Shown: positions 59,089 to 64,000 of the stretch, piece after piece
Numbering within the stretch: the first letter of the stretch is position 1
How the letters are laid out: each line of letters opens with the position of its first letter
Source of the DNA: Acrocarpospora catenulata
GTDB taxonomy: Bacteria > Actinomycetota > Actinomycetes > Streptosporangiales > Streptosporangiaceae
Length of the DNA stretch: 64,000 nucleotides
Assembly (NCBI RefSeq): GCF_018476525.1
Contig: NZ_JAHCST010000013.1
Location: 104,476 to 168,475 of the forward strand
Direction of reading: 5' to 3'
Notes under the pieces: model-generated
Databases searched by the model: none
What the model saw: the letters and a program-made list of their open reading frames with translations, nothing else
What the model was told of the DNA's origin: nothing
Made by a program: the position numbers and the translations under genes

Positions 59089-61023
59089 TTAGGGACTGGT
59101 GCAGGTGACCGAGGTTGGAATCGCGTTGGTGCTGTTGTTCCAGCTGCCGAGGAAGCCGAACGTGGTGGTGGTGTTCGCGGGGACGGTGCCGTTGTAGGAG
59201 ACGTTCCGGACCGTGATGTTGGAGCCGGAGGTGGTCGCGGTGCCGCTCCAGATCTGGGTGATGGTCTGGCCGTTGGCGAAGGCCCATCTGACGGTCCATG
59301 CGCTGATGGCGGCGTTGCCGGCGCGTACCGCCACCTCAGCCTGGAAACCGCCTGGCCATTGGCTCAGGATGCTATACGTGGCGCTGCATGCCCCGCTCGG
59401 ACTTGGGCTGGGACTCGGGCTTGGACTGGGACTCGGGCTCGGGCTTGGGCTTGGGCTTGGGTTGTTGGGAAGTCTGAACGAGTAGAACCTGGTGCTTGCG
59501 GTGCCGCCTCGGGAGTAGCCGTTGCCCCAGAAGAGGCGGCCGCCGACGATGGCGGGGCCCGCGTTCGAGGAGCCCGCGCCCTGGTACTCCCAGAGGACCT
59601 GGCCGGTGCTGGCGTTCAGGGCGTACATCCAGTTGTTCATGGAGCCGACGTAGACCACGCCGTTGGCGTACGTGACGGGGCCGATAGAACGGGCGCCGCG
59701 GGGTTCTGGGACCTGCCAGAGCACGCGCCCGGTGGCCGCGTCCAGGGCGCCGAACGAGCTGTAGGTGATGGTCTGGCCGTTGGGCAGCCGATGGGAGAGG
59801 TTGCCCGCGTTGCTTGAGGTGAAGAAGACGCGGCTGCCGTCGGTGGCGGTCCCCCACTGGATGCCGCCCTGGGTCGAGCCGGGACCGACCGCGGCGCTCC
59901 AGATGATGGCCCCGGTGGCCGCGTCCAGCATCCAGAACTCGCCGCTCTTCTGGCCCGCGCCGACCGCCCGGCGGGTCGTCCCGTTCGGCCCGGGGATGTC
60001 GTAGAGGTGGGTGCCGTCGCTGGTGTCGTGGTCCGGACCCGGATTGGGGCAGTTGTTCGGCGGGGAGCCCTGGAGGCAGGCGAAGTTCCACTCGTCGAAG
60101 CGGGGCGGGCCGGTGTTCCACTTGATGGCGCCCGTGGTGAGGTCCAGGGCCAGGATGGAGTCCTTGGCGTTCCACGACGGTAGGCACTGCTGCGGGGTGC
60201 CGCCGTTGTTCTGGCACTGCGTCGCGGACTGCGGAACCGAGTAGTTCTGCCCGGTGCCGATGAAGATCGTGTTGCTCGCGGGGTCGATGCTGGGCGTGGT
60301 GCCCCACACGGACGCGCCGCTGAAGATGTCACCGCCCTGGCCCTGGTCAGGCAGCGTGTACGACTTCCACCGCTGCGCGCCGGTGGCCGCGTCGAGGGCC
60401 ACCAGGCTGCCGCGGAACGTGCAGCAGTCGTAGGAGGTGTTGGTGGCCAGCGAGAACTCGTCGGAGGAGACGCCCTGGTACAGCACGCCGTTGTAGTAGA
60501 CGGCCCCGCCGGTGAGCACGGCCCGCGGGTGCGGGTCGGCCGCCACGTTCCACCGCAGGTTGCCGTTGGCGGTGTCGATGGCCAGCACCCTGGCCCCCGT
60601 CTGGGTGCCGATGTAGACGGTGGTGCCGACCACCACCGGGCTGGTACGGGAGACCACGGTGCCGGTGCCGCCCACGTACGAGGCGACCGAGCGGGACCAG
60701 ATCACCGCGCCCGTGTTGGCGTCGACCTTGTGGAAGTATCCGCCCCAGTCCGGGAAGTAGACGGCGCCGTCCACCACGGCGGGGGTCGCCGAGACGTCGC
60801 CCCTGGTGGTGTAGGACCAGTTGAGCTGGAGGAGGCCCACCGTCGTGGGACTGAGAATGGTTTCCGTCGGATTGGACCGGGTGTTGCTGATGTTCTGCCC
60901 GCCCATTGACCATTGCGGATCGTCCGCGGCGCCCGCGGGCGTGCTGATGACGACCGCGAACGTGGCCGCCGCACACACTACGGCGACCGCGGACGCGGTC
61001 ATCACTCGTCCAATTACTCTCAC
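59089..61023 (-). CDS. Secreted PQQ-type beta-propeller with C-terminal CBM2 carbohydrate-binding module
   Basis: 644 aa. GTG 61023 has AGGAGG 4 nt upstream and gives a signal peptide ending PAGA. Repeated propeller blades (ALDAATG...W motifs: LVALDAATGAQRW, LALDLTTGAIKW, ALDAATGRVLW, ALNASTGQVLW) make up residues 40-500. A vicinal Cys pair, YDCCTFRGSLVALDAATG, resembles polyvinyl-alcohol-dehydrogenase-like quinoproteins. After a (Ser-Pro)n linker comes a CBM2 module (WPGGFQAEV, WTVRW, FGFLGSWNN, VTCTSP, with Cys at both ends). There is no haem-binding CxxCH. It is probably an extracellular oxidoreductase held on cellulose or chitin. Confidence 0.87.
   Translation of the reverse strand: MRVIGRVMTASAVAVVCAAATFAVVISTPAGAADDPQWSMGGQNISNTRSNPTETILSPTTVGLLQLNWSYTTRGDVSATPAVVDGAVYFPDWGGYFHKVDANTGAVIWSRSVASYVGGTGTVVSRTSPVVVGTTVYIGTQTGARVLAIDTANGNLRWNVAADPHPRAVLTGGAVYYNGVLYQGVSSDEFSLATNTSYDCCTFRGSLVALDAATGAQRWKSYTLPDQGQGGDIFSGASVWGTTPSIDPASNTIFIGTGQNYSVPQSATQCQNNGGTPQQCLPSWNAKDSILALDLTTGAIKWNTGPPRFDEWNFACLQGSPPNNCPNPGPDHDTSDGTHLYDIPGPNGTTRRAVGAGQKSGEFWMLDAATGAIIWSAAVGPGSTQGGIQWGTATDGSRVFFTSSNAGNLSHRLPNGQTITYSSFGALDAATGRVLWQVPEPRGARSIGPVTYANGVVYVGSMNNWMYALNASTGQVLWEYQGAGSSNAGPAIVGGRLFWGNGYSRGGTASTRFYSFRLPNNPSPSPSPSPSPSPSPSPSPSPSGACSATYSILSQWPGGFQAEVAVRAGNAAISAWTVRWAFANGQTITQIWSGTATTSGSNITVRNVSYNGTVPANTTTTFGFLGSWNNSTNAIPTSVTCTSP
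59395..59463 (-). repeat. Low-complexity (Ser-Pro)n linker-coding repeat
   Basis: About 69 bp of 6-bp units on the + strand (variants of CTCGGG/CTTGGG) encode about 11 Ser-Pro pairs joining the propeller to the CBM2 module. Such extended linkers are normal in secreted polysaccharide-active proteins, and the repeat number may vary between strains. Confidence 0.85.
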
Positions 61024-61850
61024 ACCGCCTCCTGAACCGATAGTTGACGGATATAAATGTAACTGGAAATGCATTAGCCTTTTTGAAACTTTCAGCACTT
61101 CCGCAGGTCACAGCCGAAATTGCCGCTGAATGCAGAGGATCGGACGCAATGGCAACCGACGGCGGATCGGGTTTTTGAAATTTTCACCACGCCGATCTTA
61201 TATTCTGAAAACACTGTCACCATATAGTTTATTCTCAAAACTAAAGAATATGCTCGCGGGAAAACTCACAATCGAATGAGCCGGCCTGTGACAATCGGGC
61301 CGTACCAGAGCAGCAATATCTATTGCCGTATGCGTACAGCTCTCCCTGCAGGGCGCCGCGGTCGCATTCGGTGACGTTCGGCGTCGCGGCGTACGCGGAC
61401 CGCACCCGCCGCCCGACGCCACCCGGCGCGTACCAGTGGCCCTCGACCGGCGCCATCACTGTCCGGTACAGACCCCCTCCCCCCATTCGACATTCCCGCG
61501 CCCCCGGCAAATCCGAAATCCATAATTCCAGCCGGAGTGAACGATCACACAATGCGACGGTGAGGAACCAGAGCGCACACCCCCCACACCCCAAAGATCC
61601 ACATATCCGGAAAAAACGGATACATTCCGACACGGCATGTCACGGTCCACGAAATCAATTCCCGTCGAGTACTGACATTTCAACATTTCAGCTATACGAT
61701 CGCCCTTCGTGACTGAAGGTGATCTTTCCGCCGAACACTGGTGGACGGTCCCCGCCTCGTCATGCTCGGCGCGATAACCGGGCGAATGCGAGTCCCGCCG
61801 GTTGTCGCCGTTGCCAACCGCCTCTCCCCTCCACATTCGCGGAGTTCCGG
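61024..61850. other. 827-bp intergenic region, AT-richer, with paired TGAAA-N-TTTCA motifs
   Basis: No convincing gene is seen: open frames on both strands lack ribosome sites, known motifs and typical codon bias, and several overlap. The part from about 61060 to 61260 is distinctly AT-richer than the rest of the window. TGAAACTTTCA (61084-61094) and TGAAATTTTCA (61176-61186) are two 11-bp inverted repeats, 92 bp centre to centre, upstream of the CBM2 gene. A short hairpin TATCCG-N7-CGGATA lies at 61604-61622. The region probably holds divergent promoters for the CBM2 gene and the permease gene. Confidence 0.6.
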
Positions 61851-63323
61851 ATGTCCCTCACACAGTCAAAACCCAGCGCCGTTTCCGCCGCGCTGGCAGG
61901 CGACCGGCTAGGTGTGCCATCGGTCGTGTTCTTCGTCGTCTCCGCGGCGGCGCCGCTGATGGTCGTCGCGGGCTCGGTGCCCACGGTGTACACGGTGACG
62001 GGGGTGATCGGCGTACCGTTCGCGTTCCTCCTGCTGGGCGGCATCTTCGCGCTGTTCGCCGTCGGATACGTGACGATGGCCCGGCACGTGGTGAACGCCG
62101 GCGCCTTCTACGCCTACGCCGCGCAGGGTCTCGGCCGGACTCCGGGGGTGGCCGTCGCCTGGGTGGCGCTGCTCGCCTACAACGCGCTGCAACTCGGCCT
62201 TTACGGCATCATCGGGTCGGCGGTGGAGCCGCTGCTGCTCGACTGGTTCGGCAGCTCCCCCGCCTGGTGGGTGATCGCCCTGGTCACCTGGGCGCTCACC
62301 GGCCTGCTCGGCCTGATGCGGGTGGACATCAACGGCCGCATCCTCTCCGTGCTGCTGATCCTGGAGATCGCCGTCGTGCTCGTGTTCGACCTCGGCGACC
62401 TGGCCAACGCCGCGCCGAGCGGCATCAGCTTCGCCGGCTTCAACCCGGGTGAGCTGTTCGTGCCCGGAGTGGGCGCCGCCCTGGCCACCGTGGTCGCCGG
62501 GTTCGCCGGCATCGAGTCGTCGGTCGTCTTCGCCGAGGAGTCCAAGGACCGCAACCGCACGGTGCCGATCGCCACCTACACCGGCATCGCCATCATCGCC
62601 ATCCTGTACGCGATCTCCGCCTGGGCACAGACCCTGCCGACCGGCCCGGACGGCATCGTCAAGGCCGCCACCGATCTCGGTCCCGGCCTGATCTTCGAGT
62701 ACGCCGGCCAGCACTTCGGCGGCACCGTCTCCACCATCGGCTCGGTGCTCTTCGTGACCAGCAGCCTCGCCTGCATGATCGCCTTCCACAACACCACGGC
62801 CCGCTACATCTTCGCCCTCGGCCGGGAGAACGTGCTGCCCTCGCTGTTCGGCCGCACCTCGGCCCGGACCAGCGCCCCCGTGGCGGGCTCGCTGCTGCAG
62901 ACCGTGCTCGGCCTGATCGTGATCCTGCTGTACGCGGTGCTCGGCCTGGACCCGGTCACCAAGCTCTTCTTCACCTTCGGCACGTTCGGCGGCCTCGGCC
63001 TGCTGCTCATGCTCACCATCACCTCGGTCTCGGTGATCGCGTACTTCGCCCGGCGGCCCACCGAGGAGACCGCGTGGCGGACCAAGTTCGCCCCCGCGCT
63101 GTCCATCGTGGCGCTGTCGGTGATCATCGGGCTGACCCTGATCAACTTCGACACGGTGCTGGGCGTGGCGCCGGACGCGCCGATCCGGTGGGTGCTGCCG
63201 GGCATCTTCCTGGTGGCCATCATCTTCGGCCTGGTCTGGGGCGAGATGCTGAAGAAGATTCGGCCCGACGTGTACGCCAACATCGGGCTCGGCCCCCAGG
63301 CCGTCATCGGGGCCCCCAAGTGA
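61851..63323 (+). CDS. APC-superfamily amino acid/amine permease
   Basis: 490 aa with about twelve membrane segments. The N-terminal GVPSVVFFVVSAAAPLMVVAG (in part), the conserved ARHVVNAGAFYAYAAQGLG and the TM6 region GFAGIESSVVFAEESKDRNRTVP are typical of amino acid or polyamine permeases of the APC family. It imports a cationic or neutral amino compound by secondary transport; the substrate cannot be read. ATG 61851 has GGAG 7 nt upstream, while the longer open frame to 61719 has no ribosome site. It is coupled by a GTGA overlap to an acetyltransferase, which may act on the imported amine. Confidence 0.9.
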   Translation: MSLTQSKPSAVSAALAGDRLGVPSVVFFVVSAAAPLMVVAGSVPTVYTVTGVIGVPFAFLLLGGIFALFAVGYVTMARHVVNAGAFYAYAAQGLGRTPGVAVAWVALLAYNALQLGLYGIIGSAVEPLLLDWFGSSPAWWVIALVTWALTGLLGLMRVDINGRILSVLLILEIAVVLVFDLGDLANAAPSGISFAGFNPGELFVPGVGAALATVVAGFAGIESSVVFAEESKDRNRTVPIATYTGIAIIAILYAISAWAQTLPTGPDGIVKAATDLGPGLIFEYAGQHFGGTVSTIGSVLFVTSSLACMIAFHNTTARYIFALGRENVLPSLFGRTSARTSAPVAGSLLQTVLGLIVILLYAVLGLDPVTKLFFTFGTFGGLGLLLMLTITSVSVIAYFARRPTEETAWRTKFAPALSIVALSVIIGLTLINFDTVLGVAPDAPIRWVLPGIFLVAIIFGLVWGEMLKKIRPDVYANIGLGPQAVIGAPK

Positions 63324-63904
63324 CCGCCGAGATCACCCGGATCACCGACGCGGACGCGGCCGGCGAGCTCATCGCCGGCACGTTCTCCCGGGACTCCATC
63401 TCCGCCTGGCTGATCCCGCCACAGGAGCGGCGCCTGCCCATCCAGCGCGAGTTCTTCACCATGTACGCCAGGCACGCGCTGGACCACGGCACCATCTACG
63501 GCGCGTACGAGGACGGGGGGCTCTCCGGGGTGGCGGTGTGGTTCACCGCGCCATATCCGGACGTGCCCGACCTGGAGGAGCGGCTCACCGACGTCGCCGG
63601 GGAGTTCGCCCCCCGGTACGGAATCCTCGGCGAGCTGATGGACAAGCTCCACCCCCACGAGCCCCACCATCACCTGGCCTTCATCGCCCTGCGTCCCGGC
63701 CTCACCGGCCGCGGCCTGGGCACCCGGCTGCTCGACGAGCACCACCGCCTCCTGGACGCACAGGGCACTCCCGCCTACCTGGAGGCCAGCAGCGAGGCCA
63801 GCCGCCGTCTCTACCTCCGCCACGGCTACGTGGACATGCCGGAAATCCTGCAGTTGCCGGACGGTCCCGTCATGTACCCGATGTGGCGAGATCCCCGGCC
63901 CTGA
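63320..63904 (+). CDS. GNAT-family N-acetyltransferase
   Basis: 194 aa. The acetyl-CoA-binding motif A is HHLAFIALRPGLTGRGLGTRL (R/QxxGxG/A pattern RGLGT, quoted in part), and the motif B region is ASSEASRRLYLRHGYVDM. The N-terminus ITRITDADAAGELI is typical of the family. GTG 63320 overlaps the permease stop by 4 bp (GTGA), so the two proteins are made together. It is cytosolic. The likely substrate is an amine or amino acid brought in by the permease, which is inference. Confidence 0.88.
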   Translation: MTAEITRITDADAAGELIAGTFSRDSISAWLIPPQERRLPIQREFFTMYARHALDHGTIYGAYEDGGLSGVAVWFTAPYPDVPDLEERLTDVAGEFAPRYGILGELMDKLHPHEPHHHLAFIALRPGLTGRGLGTRLLDEHHRLLDAQGTPAYLEASSEASRRLYLRHGYVDMPEILQLPDGPVMYPMWRDPRP

Positions 63905-64000
63905 CGCCCGGACCGAACCGACGGGCGCCGTACGCACCTCCGCCTACATGTACGGAATCCTCCCGGCCGTCGTGGCCACGGACCTGAAGCGCCTGCTCGG
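63905..64000. other. Window end, no supported gene
   Basis: An ATG at 63948 opens a plus-strand frame to the window end (17 codons) without a visible ribosome site, and a minus-strand frame also ends here (stop at 63945-63947). Neither can be judged without more sequence. Confidence 0.3.

Noticed and set aside
59395..59463. Possible tandem-repeat array or CRISPR-like repeat
   Set aside because: It is the coding repeat for a Ser-Pro linker, with 6-bp units and no spacers.
61241..61836. Open frames of 126-130 codons in the gap before the permease gene
   Set aside because: No ribosome sites, poor codon bias, Cys- and Arg-rich translations and mutual overlap.

Overview
The window is very GC-rich, with near-uniform codon bias, many GTG starts and long runs of genes overlapping by 4 bp (ATGA/GTGA). 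This points to a filamentous actinomycete. The gene content (NRPS, lanthipeptide synthetase, CBM2 protein, large acyl-CoA catabolic island) fits Streptosporangiales or Streptomycetales; the family assignment is inference. No tRNA, rRNA, CRISPR array or transposase was seen.

Layout. (1) 1-4850, + strand: a TRIC-family channel, a secreted four-repeat protein, an orphan hybrid GAF/histidine kinase and a PfpI-type amidotransferase-like protein. (2) 4852-8951, - strand: a 3-hydroxybutyryl-CoA dehydrogenase and a fused acyl-CoA mutase (IcmF), behind two tandem palindromes. (3) 9035-35816: a large catabolic island. It holds a branched-chain-type ABC importer with LivH-LivM-LivG fused in one protein, an alpha/beta hydrolase, two acyl-CoA ligases, three thiolase-fold proteins flanked by two DUF35 OB-fold proteins, two APH-like kinases, two AttH/CrtC-like lipocalin-fold proteins, three acyl-CoA dehydrogenases, two enoyl-CoA hydratases, two SDRs, a Baeyer-Villiger monooxygenase and one TetR regulator. 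A 13-bp inverted repeat, GTAAC-N3-GTTAC, occurs in pairs in four of its promoter regions, including the TetR promoter, so the island looks like one locally controlled regulon. The content suggests import, CoA activation, ring or side-chain beta-oxidation, Baeyer-Villiger cleavage and retro-aldol steps on a hydrophobic, possibly cyclic (steroid- or terpenoid-like) acid. The substrate is not known.

(4) 35959-41837, + strand: a minimal NRPS set (C-PCP, a lone C domain, C-A-PCP) with a predicted glycine-type adenylation pocket and no thioesterase. (5) 41888-50270: mixed genes, including a glycosyltransferase, PEBP lipoprotein, WS/DGAT acyltransferase, a DUF1906 glycoside-hydrolase-like protein, an ABC1/UbiB kinase homologue with its N-lobe deleted, a glyoxalase and a low-molecular-weight phosphatase. 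(6) 50299-58947, - strand: a lanthipeptide cluster with a class IV-like synthetase, an S9 prolyl-oligopeptidase-type protease, three tandem small precursor peptides with Thr/Ser-Cys dipeptides, and a heterodimeric ABC exporter. Every precursor has an LRPC junction, which matches a post-proline-cleaving protease. I judge this the most likely undescribed system in the window. (7) 59089-63904: a secreted PQQ-type beta-propeller with a CBM2 module, an 827-bp AT-richer gap, an APC amino-acid permease and a GNAT acetyltransferase.

All family assignments come from reading motifs in the translated sequence; no database search was possible.
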